From: Malus domestica
Lineage: Eukaryota; Streptophyta; Magnoliopsida; Rosales; Rosaceae
NCBI RefSeq assembly: GCF_042453785.1
Contig: NC_091668.1
Location: 24,833,001 to 24,897,000 of the forward strand
Length of the DNA stretch: 64,000 bases
Direction: 5' to 3'
A program made the position numbers and the translations under genes. Each line of letters starts with the position of its first letter. The first letter of the stretch is position 1. Shown here piece by piece: positions 24,942 through 35,268 of this stretch. The notes under the pieces were generated by a model that had not been told where the DNA came from, did not search any database, and saw only the letters and a list, made by a program, of their open reading frames with translations.

Positions 24942-25960
24942 GTAGTCCTCCAAGTCTTCAGTCAAGAGAGTCTTTTGGCTGGAGACTTGAAATTCAGTCC
25001 ATATGTGGACCGAAGTAACTAGATGTCGTCTAGAACTGATACTCAATATGAGACAGTGCTCAATGTGAAATGATGCTAAATTAGAAGTAGCACATGTTGC
25101 GAGGCTGCTCGGCTTGTGGCTTATGTTGCCTTAGTTGGCTCGGCTTGTGGCGTTGAAGGTGAGGGAGTCCCTTTTATAGAATAAGGGCTCGCTCCTCAAT
25201 ACATAAATGATGGACTATAGTTGATGCTCGCGGCGAGGTGGTTGCTCAGTAAGCGGCGATGCTCTCTAATGATGGTGATGGAGTCCCTTTTATAGAATAA
25301 GGGTTCGCTCCTCAATACATAAATGATGGGCTAGAGTTGATGCTCGCAGCGATGCGGTTACGCAGTAGGTGGCGATGCTCTCTAATGATGGTGAGAGAGT
25401 CCCTTTTATAGAATAAGGGCTCGCTCCTCAATACATAAGTGATGGGTTAGGAGTGATGCTCGCGGCGAGTCGGTTGCTCAGTAGGCAGCGATGCTCTCTA
25501 ATGATGGTGAGGGAGTCCCTTTTATAAAATAAGGGCTAGCTCCTCAGTACATGAATAATAGGTGCTCTCTAATGAAAGTGAGGGAGTCCTTTTTATAGAA
25601 TAAGGGCTCACTCCTCAATACATAAGTGATGGGTTAGGAGTAATGCTCGCGGCGATGCGGTTGCTCAGTAGGCAGCGATGCTCTCTAATGATGGTGAAGG
25701 AGTCCCTTTTATAAAATAAGGGCTCGCTCATCAGTACATGAATAATGGGTGCTCTCTAATGAAAGTGAGGGAGTCCCTTTTATAGAATAAGGGCTCACTC
25801 CTCAATACATAAGTGATGGGCTAAGTGCCCTAAGTATTTTTCATGAGGCCCAGTTGTGGAAGCCCAATATATGGTACATAGTGTAGTCCCCCAAGTCTTC
25901 AGTCAATAGAGTCTATTGGTTGGAGACTTCAAATTGAATCTATGTATGGGCCGAAGTGGC
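24942..25960. repeat. LTR-derived degenerate tandem array
   Basis: The block gagtcccttttatagaataa followed by gggctcgctcctcaatacat recurs about seven times between 25165 and 25820, in units of roughly 75 or 120 bp that also contain gatgctcgcggcgag and cagtaggcagcgatgctctc. The core is recognisably the LTR segment around 24800-24850 (ggtccttttataggctaagg). At 25870-25960 the LTR edge plus purine tract (gtagtcccccaagtcttcag) and its downstream 60 bp reappear, so the array is bracketed by two copies of the LTR/internal junction. Confidence 0.8.
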
Positions 25961-25994
25961 GGTTGTTTGGATGCGGTATTTGTATACCCTACAC

Positions 25995-26425
25995 TGAAGT
26001 TTTGTAGGTGAAGCTTTGCAAGTGAAGCTTTGAAGCTGGAGCTTTTGTAAATGAAGCTTTTGAAGCTAGAGCTTTTGAAGCTGGAGCTCTGTAAATGAAG
26101 CTTTCGAAGCTGATTGACATGAGTGATGCTCATGAATGTTGACATGAATGATGCTCATGAATGTTTATGTATGATTGACATGAGTGATGCTCATGAATGT
26201 TTATGTATGATTGACATGAGTGATGCTCATGTATAATTTTGGAATACTGGACGTACTTTTGATCACCTATTGGGTGATAATAGCGGCAGGCTGCCGAATA
26301 ATTTTGGAGTACTGGGCGTACTTTTGATCACTTGGTTGGTGATAATAGCGGCAGGGTGCCGAATAATTTTGGAGTACTGGGTGTACTTTTGATCACCTGA
26401 TTAGTGATAATAGCGACAGGGTGCC
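25995..26425. repeat. Three further short tandem arrays
   Basis: 25995-26110: gaagcttttgaagct-type units of about 15 bp. 26115-26236: tgacatgagtgatgctcatg units of about 40-45 bp, three to four copies. 26234-26425: a 65-67-bp unit containing ttttggagtactgggcgtac and gataatagcggcag, three copies. All lie in the 3' interior of the LTR element. Confidence 0.85.
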
Positions 26426-26836
26426 GAATAAATTTGAAGCCATAGGGCCTGACTCTTTTGGGCATATAACATTCCAGCCCATTATTTTGGGCTTGCCCTT
26501 TTTTTTTTTTTACTTATCCTTTGATGGGGTTATACAGATGTCTCCAAAAGATAAGACAAATAAATCACATCATTCAAAAATAAATCTGACCCTCTGCTTA
26601 ATGGGTCACGCCCATAATTCCCTTTTCTGCATGCCATCACTACCGCGCAATTATGTCTGCTTCTTTTTATCTTCTTTTGCTTTCTGCTTTTGCTTTTTGC
26701 TTTTACTTTCTACTTTTCTTTCTGCTTTGGATATGTCGCTTGATGACATGATTAAGGGCAATATTCTTTCTCTAAAGTGACAGCTGCTTGGACAACCTTT
26801 TCGACACCACCCACTTGCTTTTCTTGATCTTTCCGC

Positions 26837-27272
26837 TCATTCTCTGCCCACCCATGTTCTATGGCCTTGGAGACCATCTGGCTTTAAGCTTTTAATTGCC
26901 ACTGTAATCCCTAACCCGGGTTTCGCTGGCCCTGTCCCATTTTCCTCTATCCACCATTTGAACACGTATCCAAATCCGCCTTCCCCAAGAATGTTATTCG
27001 GCCTGAAGTTCCCCGTTACTGATTTTAGCTCCTGAAAAGTGAACTGGAGCAACTGGCGAACCGGCTTCTCATCTGAAGGCGATGGATTGGGAGCATCAGA
27101 GGATAGTTAGGCTTTATTTGGAGGCAAGAGGTCCTTATTGCTGGCATTAAGATATCTGGTCTCTGTAGCTGCATCATAAACAAGACTAGTACGAGGGATA
27201 GTGCTGGCAAAATCTTTGGAAGAAGAGGATTTGCAGGTACCGCTCCCGCCGCATTTAAGGACAGCCCAACAA
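26837..27272 (-). pseudogene. Captured fragment of a receptor-like cytoplasmic kinase (RLCK VII / PBL type)
   Basis: The frame reads YDAATETRYLNASNKDLLPP, an in-frame stop (27107-27109), then LLQFTFQELKSVTGNFRPNN, ILGEGGFGYVFK (glycine-rich ATP loop), ITVAIKSLKPDGLQGHRTW (with the beta-3 lysine in AIK) and a stop. This is the N-terminal region and start of the kinase domain of a PBS1-like cytoplasmic kinase. The activation loop and C-lobe are absent. It is broken by the stop and by truncation, and lies inside the LTR element antisense to the window but sense to the element. Non-functional as a kinase. Confidence 0.85.
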
Positions 27273-27387
27273 CTGCACTGGTTGTCTATGGATGCTTAGA
27301 GGTGTTAGCTTTTATGGGTTGTCAACATAATTACATACGCGATTCAAGACGAGCAGTGATCCCGGAGGAACATCGTGGCTCTAATCA

Positions 27388-28161
27388 TAATCACCGAAGA
27401 ATTGAAAGTTCTGACTGGTGGCTGGATTTTCGATTTGTCAAATTCGGAGAGTGACTTGTTGGCGTGCCATCTTTTCGGCGTTGGCGGCGAAGATCAATGG
27501 GTGGGTATGACCATCCATATGGAGAAGCTCCATCTGTCATCCTGACTTTTCGACCTCTAATGATAGCTAAGTTATCATCTTTGCTTTTATCCATCATGTC
27601 TTTAAAACCATTGCTGTCAGGAACTGAAGATTGAGCAACCTCAGGAGGAGTAGAGGAACGGGGAATGCCCCTAATAGGATGAGGAAGAAGAGACGGTGCT
27701 AAGCTGTAGTTGGGTTTTTATCAAATGCACAGGAATAGGCTGCTGAGGAGGGAAATTGAGTAGGCGCCGAGATGGGTACACAGCTCCGGCGTTGGCCACA
27801 ATGAGTGCGGGTTCATCTCCGGCTGGCCGGCGGCGGCGGTGGGACGAATGAGCCGATGAATAAAGCTTCGACCAGAGGAAGCCAGTGGGTACAGAACCCC
27901 TTGATGATTAGCAGCTGCTGGTGATGATGATGGCCATTGGGTTCGAATTTGGAAGGATGGGGCTGTGTAAAGATTAGAAAGAAGATGAGATGATACGGCA
28001 GGTCTTACCAGCCTCGTCGTGGTTGTGTTGTGAGCGGCAGCTCCTACGGTGGCCATGTTGGCGGCGGCTGAAGCGGTGGTGTGGTTGGGATCTATAGTCA
28101 TGGTGGTGTCTGCGGGCAGTGGTGGGGAAATTTGGGAATTTGTTGCGCTTTGCAACTTCAT
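27388..28161 (-). pseudogene. Captured LIN37-like gene fragment
   Basis: Minus-strand frames give TTTTRLVRPAVSSHLL, GVLYPLASSGRSFIHR, RGIPRSSTPPEVAQSSVP, then DSNGFKDMMDKSKDDN and LAIIRGRKVRMTDGASPYG. The run KSKDDNLxIIRxRKVRxxDGASxY resembles, from memory, plant LIN37-like proteins (a DREAM-complex subunit that regulates cell-cycle genes). The reading frame stops at 27721 and resumes in another frame, and diverges after SPYG, so the copy is frameshifted. Family call is moderate; that it is host coding sequence captured between primer-binding site and kinase fragment is better supported than its exact identity. Confidence 0.55.
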
Positions 28162-28287
28162 CTCGTCTATTATCTCTGTGGCTGTGACTCTGTATAGGTT
28201 TTTGCAGATCCACGATGGAAAATGATGAGGTCTCACGGTGGTGAGATGAAAAAATGAAAGAAAACTGACATAGCTTTTTGTGTCGAT

Positions 28288-28306
28288 TCTCACAGACGGC
28301 GCCAAA
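28288..28306 (-). other. Primer-binding site of the LTR element
   Basis: Read on the minus strand: TTTGGCGCCGTCTGTGAGA immediately after the LTR end CAACA. TGGCGCC-type sites next to LTRs are common in plant gypsy-related elements. It fixes the element's orientation as minus. Confidence 0.75.
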
Positions 28307-28707
28307 TGTTGATGCACAAAACCGGAGGGGTCTTGGAACAACGTAAATCCAACCGTGAATCTTCAAGAAAGTAAAGAACACAAGATGTATCGTGGTTCAC
28401 CCCAATGTTTGGGCTACGTCCACACTGATGTATTTCTCTTCTCTGTATGAATGTATGAATTACAAGTTTGAGGGGGAGTCCTCTAAAGAAAGAGAGAGTT
28501 TGAGAGAGCTCTCTGTTTGTGAGCTTTGTGGCCTCTGTATGTGAGGATGAGAGCCCTTGGATTGTTAGGGTGAAGATGCCCTTTTATAGACTAAGGGTTC
28601 CTTCTCTTTTTACATATTTGCCTCTTCATTTATTACATAATTACATTTAAGTCCCCCGAGTATTTATACGAGATCTAAATACAGAGGCCCTAAGTATGGT
28701 ACAAACA
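28307..28707 (-). repeat. 5' LTR of the non-autonomous element
   Basis: 401 bp; on the minus strand starts TGTTTGTACCATAC and ends GTGCATCAACA. Contains GA-rich agagagagtttgagagagct and ccttttatag, homologous to the other LTR. Confidence 0.85.
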
Positions 28708-30061
28708 TAAGTATATATATTCAATCATGCTTCACATAATCATAATCATAAGTATGCCATGCCAGAAATATATGACAGAATAAGTAACACAGGTGGTAGT
28801 ATGCTCATGGAAAACAACATATCAGCTGGAACCCTTACAGAGGTCTGTACAGCATGAATTCATAACTTATCAATCAATCTAGCTGTAGTCACCTCATGTG
28901 ACCTGTACGACACTACTCTGCACACAAGTCAAAACCATTGAAATGGTATGTACGACAAGATTGGGTGTAATATAGTTATGCTCAATGCTACGCCCTATTG
29001 CTAGCTGTGCAATAAATCGCTAGTCACCTACGAGTCGGAACCACTTATAGTGGTGTGTACGATAAGACTGTGCACCTAAATTGGATCCAATGTGAGCATA
29101 TGGTGCGAGAGGTGACATAATATACAAGCTTGTGCCAACTCTCTCTGGCTAAATCACAATCACCCGGGATGCAGGTTTATGAGCTCATCATTTCTCAATC
29201 ATATCTCATGTAACAATCAACATGATCATCACACTATTCCTTTCATCACAATTATGACATGGCTGCACCTAACGTTTCGTTAGGCTGCCTACGTACCCTA
29301 AACAGGGATCAAGCCATTTGTAGTTCACATAATCAAGCATAACTTACCTAGTACTTACCTGAGCGTCCATAGCACCACAAACATATATATATATGCAACC
29401 ATGAAATGCATATTCAGAACATACAAGCATTTGGCATATTATTTCAAAGCATACTTTCCTTTAAAATGCATTTCTGGGAAACTATGTCACGTATATAGAT
29501 ATATACTGAAAACAAAAGCCCATTCACTGATATGTAGCCGAGTCGTAACCCCCACGCCTAGCCTAGCTACGCTCGTCCTCTGGATAGGTCTCGCCTAGAA
29601 TAGCTTCGATCTCGGCCTTTCAACGTCCATTTCCTTTCAACGAAGTACCCTGAGACTCGTGAGGACCTCCTTAAGCTTCATGTGAGCTGAAAATGGTCTA
29701 GATGTGTTCCTGAGCTTGCGAGGAACACGATGGTACCTTCAACGTCCTTGATCTATGAAGTTTGAATGGGTTTTGGTGTTTGTCCGTACACAATGCTGAG
29801 AGGGAGAGAGAGAGTCTGAGAGATAGAAAGATAGCACGGGAGGAAGAGAGAGAAATGGGTATGGATGTGTGTGTGGTCCAAAAATACACACCAATCAAAT
29901 TTGTTTAATCCTTTTGTTCTAATTGGGTCCAATTAGTTAGGAATGGAACTAATTGACCCAATTCCTTAACCCAAAACACAAACACACATCCAACGCTCAA
30001 GGGTAAATCGGTCTTTTCACAACCACGATAATTAATTCTCGGGATGGGCTGTGACATTTCG

Positions 30062-30723
30062 TCCCTACTCAGTGCTTGTAGTTTTATGGACGTCTGCTTC
30101 ACCAGGATTCAATGATCTAAGTTAGAATTTTAGCATCAGAAAACTAGACTTCTGGCAAATTTCTTTGTGGTACTCTCAGTATGCTTGGTATATAAGAATT
30201 GATGATTTTCAGTGAATTGAATGACATGCAAATGCATGTATTTATAGTGAGCATATGTCTGTTCGCAACAGATATGTTTTTGGGAGGCGACTGTTCAACG
30301 CAAAAGGTGTGTTGCTCCATCTGTTTCTCAAATATTTTCATACGCTCTCAGACTTCATCTAGAAAAATGAGTATGTTCATATAAAAAATTATTTAATTAA
30401 ATTCGAAATGAATTAAAGAATTTAATCTTCAGAGCCCCAAGAGCCAAGACCCATCTTTTGATAATTAATTATATATAATTATTAATTAATATATATAATG
30501 ATACTCGCCACGATCATTATATATTAATTATATATTAATTATTAATTAATTATCAATTAATTAGTACACTGTAAAGTCCAACCCCAAGGTTGAACCCAAT
30601 TTCATTTTCCATGGTTCATCACTCAAATCACTATCTATAAGGGACAAAGTCTTATAAAGTGAGAAAACCTTTTGAGAATTGTCAATGTAGGACAATGAAA
30701 TTTTCAACTCAAAATTTCCAACA
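30062..30723. repeat. Possible Copia-type LTR end with AT palindrome
   Basis: Ends (minus strand start) TGTTGGAAATTTTGAGTTG, a common Copia LTR start. At about 30460-30555 two AT-rich arms (taattaattatatataatta and partner) flank an actcgccacg centre, forming a long imperfect hairpin. No partner LTR or target duplication found, so this remains a suggestion. Confidence 0.35.
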
Positions 30724-33015
30724 ATACCCCACATTTAAGTTGAAATTTTATTCAAACTCCAACAATAAAAACACCATGTACAATATGAGTACGCCCACCT
30801 TCAATTATTTCATGTGATCAGTTCCAAGCAGAAAGTATTGAAGATTCCACACTAATTTGCACTTTGCAACAACTACAAAACATGACATGAAATAAAGTGT
30901 TTCTAACTTCTGTTTTCTTCTTCTTCTTCCAAGAATCAAGAAATATAAAAGAAAACATGAAATAATATGGTTTTTGTGAGGCTCGGGAAGAGCCAGCATG
31001 CTTTGGCTTTCATTATGTTGCTTTTTTCCCATCAAGGAAAGGATGGGGAGCAAAGTAAAATGGTGACAAACCACAAACTACGCACTCATATTTGACTGAA
31101 ATTAAAATAATAAAAAAAACCAATATGGAGAAAATATGAAGTCATAGGAGAAGACACTATTTCAATTTGATTCTTGATGTTGATGAATTGAAAGATAATG
31201 GAGAGAGAGGTTGAAACGCCTCTATAGATATATCGAATCTTAAAAAAAACAGATTATCGTGGCAAAATTGTCAGCTGATCTTCTTTTTTGAAGAAAAAAT
31301 CACTCATAAATAATTAGATATGATCCTTAAATATAATTACAACACATCTGATCGTGAATCGATAATTATATTAATTCATGACGTAGTGTGACCAAGTTCT
31401 ACACGTTCATGGCACAGTAGATTCAATTATCGTGTCGTAATGTGTCAATATAAATTTATGTAAAGAAAAATTTGTACAAATTGTTCTATCGGTGATACGG
31501 AACATCACAATAGCTTATGTTCTTTTAAAAAGTTCTCTTTAAACAGTATAACTCCTAAACGTATGCAATGTTTCTCTGAGATTCACTATTAACATGGTCT
31601 TATGCTATTCATGGAGAGACCATTTAAGTATTGGAAGCATTTTTCCTCACCACTATAACTATAGTGTAAGTTCATTATACATCTTGTTAAGATGAGATGT
31701 GTGATGGGGAGAAAAATGCTCCTTCAAGTGTACCTGTTGGACAAAAGAAAGAGCGTGTATGAAAAGGAACCGACTGGACTGGCAAATGACAAACCCTAAG
31801 CCACGTTTCATCACTGTCATACACTCTATCCAAATCCAGAATCTAGAAAAATTCAAAGAAAAAAAATCAGGCATTATCTTTGAGCCAGTGGTGCTTCTGC
31901 TTCTGCAGAAGGCCAGAGCAGAAAACAGCTAAGCATCGGAATCAAATAGTACTCCCACCCATTCGAAACTCATCCTTCCCATCAAGCCATTGAGCAATCA
32001 GCTCCAAACTTCAAGCAATCAAAAGCCACAAACCCCCATACCTCTCCCTCTCTCTCTCCAAAACCAATCAAAAGCCAAAAAGAACAGCACTTTTGAATTT
32101 CGACTTCGACTTTTGACACCGCCGAAGAGGCAAGAGGCAAAGAGCCGGTCCAGACCCCATTAAAGACACCCCACAGGCTCACAGCACACCCAAGCAGCTG
32201 AAAACTTGTAACTTACATTTGACCGTAACATAACTGCCACATTCATTAACTACCATTGCACTCTAAAACAGTCATAAAAAAATATTAACACTCTAAAATA
32301 AAAAAATATTAAGACTCTAAAATAGTCATGTTTTACGTTTTTCATTTCAGTTTTCATTTGAAAACTACACGAGAAGCATGAAGGATAACTATTTTAGAGT
32401 GTCAACAACCACTCCCTAATTTATAACTTACATTTGACAAAATAACAGTACCAAATAGTAATTAATTAATAACAAAAACAGCCTCAAAATTCACATAAAA
32501 TTCCTGCATGGTTTGATATCCCCCTTCAAAATTTTAATCAAACACTAACAGATAATCATATAAACAATAACTAAAATCACATAGAATAACAATAGTAATT
32601 AGCACTCTAAAATAGTTATAAATAACTGTAATTAACACTTTTAAAATAATCATGCTTCCGGTTTCACGTTTCAAATTAGGAGAGAAGCGCGAACAATTAC
32701 TAATTTTCAATGTCAATAACAGCTCCTTAACTATTCCTATTATAAACGAGTGACAAAATAAGAGTACCAAATGATAATTAATTAATAGGAAAAACAGCTT
32801 TCTAAATTCTAACTTCACATTAAAATCCTGCATGAAAAGACACAACCAATATCACATAGAATAGCAACGGTAATTCACATAGAAATTAAACAAGAAATTT
32901 AAAATGTAAAGTACCCAAAAGTACAAAAAAACAATAAAAGTAGCTTCTAGTTTCTTAATTCACAGTAACTAGAGACAGAATACAAAAAAGGAGAAAAAGA
33001 GAGACATCAAGGTTT
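30724..33015. other. Non-coding; 3' flank of the AHL gene with duplicated block
   Basis: 30724-32220 holds no recognised gene. 32230-32510 and 32600-32834 are diverged direct copies, offset about 324 bp: both contain cactctaaaa.agt, aaataa.agtaccaaat and end tcctgcatg. The AHL 3' untranslated region probably lies just below 33015. Confidence 0.55.
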
Positions 33016-33984
33016 TCAGTAAGGCGGTGGAGGTGGTGGTTGCCTTGCAGTTGGAGCCCATATTACATCAGTAGGCAAGTGACCGCTGTACATGGTCATC
33101 CCACACGTTTGTGACGGCTGTGGCGCGTGTCCCCCACTGTCCGCTGCACCCCCAGAAACCTGCGGCGAATGACCCTCACCCACAACCGAGTTCCTCACCA
33201 CCTCGTCTTCCACGGGGAGCCGATGGTAAGAAGGATTGCTAAACGACGCGGCGACTAGGTAAACGGTTCCTGCGGCTATTAGGGCTCCGGCCACGAGGCC
33301 CCCGACGATCTGGCCCTGCGGGCCCGCCAGAGAGATGGTGAAGCCGCTGGGGTTGGAGACGGGGCAAGACGGCAACGATTGGGAGAGGAAAGTAGCGGAT
33401 ATGGAGAGGATGTCGAAACGGCCGTGAAAAGTTACCGTAGCGCCGGGCGTAGTTGACGGCTGGCGAAGGGTGACGTTGGCCACGGTTCCGGAGCCGGTGA
33501 GAACGCAGAGCCCAATGTTTTTGCGAGAGCAGAAGCGGGAGACAGCTTCGACCACGTCGTTTCCGGAGTGCACTTCGAGAATGTAGGGGCTCATTGGAGG
33601 CTCAGAGTCGCGAGTTATGATGACGGGGGGCTTGGGTTTGTTTTTGGAGCCAGGTGGGCGGCCTCGGGGCCGTCGGATGACTTCAATGGTGGCGCCATCG
33701 GCAGATGGGTTGTTGATGTTGTTGGGGTCGGAGGAGGAGTTGGGGTGGGGATTGTGGGGAGATGGGTTGGTGGTGGTGACGGTGGCTGTGCCGCTGCTGG
33801 TTCGGCTGGTGTCTTCTTCTTCGGAGGTTTGGGATTCGCGGTGGGGGATGACTTGGAAGGGGCTGGAGAATTGGTGGGGGTGGTGGTGTAAGTTGTGGTG
33901 GTGGGGGTTTTGTTGGTTTGGGTGGTGAAGCTTGGAGAAGATGTTTTGGGAGTCACTCTTGCTGTCAACATACTCACCTCTCAT
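33016..33984 (-). CDS. AT-hook motif nuclear-localized protein (AHL), intronless
   Basis: DNA-binding nuclear protein that binds AT-rich DNA and forms multimers to regulate growth genes. The 322-aa frame starts MRGEYVDSKS and has a His/Asn/Pro-rich N-terminus, a single AT-hook RRPRGRPPGSKNKPKPP (core RGRP at residues 107-110), and a PPC/DUF296 domain from about 131 to 250 with GRFDILSISATFL and SLAGPQGQIVGGLVAGALIA, AGTVYLVAASFSNPSYHRLP. The tail ends DVIWAPTARQPPPPPPY. One AT-hook plus no introns fits clade A; the IEVIRRPRGRPPGSKNK form looks closest to the AHL17/28 group, from memory. Upstream DNA holds three GA repeats. Confidence 0.93.
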   Translation of the reverse strand: MRGEYVDSKSDSQNIFSKLHHPNQQNPHHHNLHHHPHQFSSPFQVIPHRESQTSEEEDTSRTSSGTATVTTTNPSPHNPHPNSSSDPNNINNPSADGATIEVIRRPRGRPPGSKNKPKPPVIITRDSEPPMSPYILEVHSGNDVVEAVSRFCSRKNIGLCVLTGSGTVANVTLRQPSTTPGATVTFHGRFDILSISATFLSQSLPSCPVSNPSGFTISLAGPQGQIVGGLVAGALIAAGTVYLVAASFSNPSYHRLPVEDEVVRNSVVGEGHSPQVSGGAADSGGHAPQPSQTCGMTMYSGHLPTDVIWAPTARQPPPPPPY

Positions 33985-34300
33985 ATTTGTTTATCCTTCT
34001 TCCCTCTTTCTTTTTTATTTTTGGGATTTATTGGGTTTTTATTTAAATATAACTCTAGCTGCTGAACTGAGGTTGGTAAAGTGATTGGTGGGTTTTTAGG
34101 GAGAGAAATGAATTAAATAAAGGGGAAGGAGAGGGAGGATTTAGGGGTTACGAAGTTGATGGGGAGGGAGGGGGGCAGGAGGAGGAGGAAGTGGAAGAGA
34201 GATGGGGAGAGGTGGTATTTGGATTTATTTATAATAAATATATGGGATGAGGATGAAATGTTATGATATGATATGGCATGCAGAGCAGACTGTAGAGACT

Positions 34301-34331
<31 letters not shown>

Positions 34332-34428
34332 GAGAGAGAGAGAGAAGGAGGGCGGGGGTGGTGGGTGAGCTTGGAAACCAAGTAAAGACCAATGGCGCCG
34401 CTGTTTGGGTAGGGTCCACACATCACAC

Positions 34429-34464
<36 letters not shown>

Positions 34465-34548
34465 AGTCATTGAGGAAAATGAAAAGCGAATGGGTATTGG
34501 TTTAGCTCAAGGTGTCTGGCACCGCCTTACCATTCTTTTGTTCAAAGT

Positions 34549-34594
<46 letters not shown>

Positions 34595-34650
34595 TGTTTG
34601 AGGGCCTTCCTTCCGGACCGAACGGATTGAAAGCGACTGGCGTTGATGCT
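33985..34650. promoter_or_regulatory. AHL upstream region with GA/CT repeats
   Basis: Three runs of GA on the plus strand (CT on the gene's sense strand): about 34293-34344 (interrupted), 34433-34462 and 34553-34591. They lie 300-610 bp before the start codon and may span the 5' leader. In plants GA/CT repeats can bind BBR/BPC factors; function here is inferred. Confidence 0.5.
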
Positions 34651-35148
34651 TATGGTTTTGGGCAATGGGGGATGCCTTTCAATTTCTTTCCTTGCTCTCT
34701 CTCTCTAGTTACAATTAGCATTAGCCAACTTCCTACTAGGTTGTTTCTCTCACGCTCAGTAATTTTCAAAAGACTGACTATTATTCGTTATCTTTTGAAA
34801 ATCAGATTAAATAACAAAAACAACAAACTTAATTAAACAAAATTCGTATATTTTTTTTCTTTAAAATATTACTATATAATGAAAGATAAGACATAATTTA
34901 CCATGTGAAAAGAGATATGAACTTTATACGGTATAACGTATAGTAGTGCATATTTGATTTTAAATTTTTTTATTTATCAAAAAAGATTAACATATGATTC
35001 ATCACCATGACATGAGGTCATGAGCAGTTTAAGAATAAAAAATACAGCGGATTGCGATTCAATTTTTTTAAATATTATTTTTTACATTTAACCTCAACTA
35101 TATCTTTTCCATCTCTACTGGTACAAGGTTATACAATAATAGTTAAAA
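34651..35148. other. Non-coding, AT-rich
   Basis: Nothing recognised beyond low-complexity sequence. Confidence 0.5.
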
Positions 35149-35268
35149 GAAGTATTATTAGCACTCCAAAAAATCTTATTCTACACTCCTCATAAGTGTA
35201 TTTTTCTTTCATAATATAGAAAGTTTGCAGTGTAAAATGAAATTTTTAGAGTGCTAATAACAATTCCC
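35149..35268. mobile_element. 120-bp foldback MITE, copy 1
   Basis: Left agtattattagcactccaaa pairs with right tttagagtgctaataacaat; the centre has ctcctcataagtgtattttt. The second copy is at 52113-52232. Confidence 0.7.

Larger units (their letters stand above)
23637..28707 (-). mobile_element. Non-autonomous LTR retrotransposon carrying host gene fragments
   Basis: Two direct LTRs, 23637-24941 (402 bp after removing a hAT insertion and one copy of its target duplication) and 28307-28707 (401 bp), share nearly all sequence, for example gatgcacaaaaccggagggg and gtttgggctacgt. The 5-mer taagt flanks both sides (23632-23636, 28708-28712). On the minus strand a primer-binding site TGGCGCCGTCTGTGAGAA directly follows the 28307 LTR, so the element reads right to left. 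A purine tract (GAAGACTTGGAGGAC) precedes the other LTR. No gag, protease, reverse transcriptase or integrase is present; the interior holds two host-gene fragments and tandem repeats. It must have been mobilised in trans. Confidence 0.85.
23197..30056 (-). mobile_element. Gypsy-type solo LTR, split by a nested LTR element
   Basis: On the minus strand the unit begins TGTCACAGCCCATCCCGAG and ends CGGTCGGGGTGTGTCA, and is flanked by identical 5-mers tttcg at 23192-23196 and 30057-30061. Removing the inserted element and one copy of its target duplication (5076 bp) leaves a unit of about 1784 bp with TG..CA ends, no internal region and no second LTR, hence a solo LTR produced by LTR-LTR recombination. 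The gypsy assignment rests on the TGTCAC..GTGTCA ends and length, which is inference. Confidence 0.7.

Noticed and set aside
33568..33977. Several 100-120 codon frames over the AHL gene on both strands
   Set aside because: They are shadows of the GC-rich AHL coding sequence; only the 322-aa frame has AT-hook and PPC motifs.
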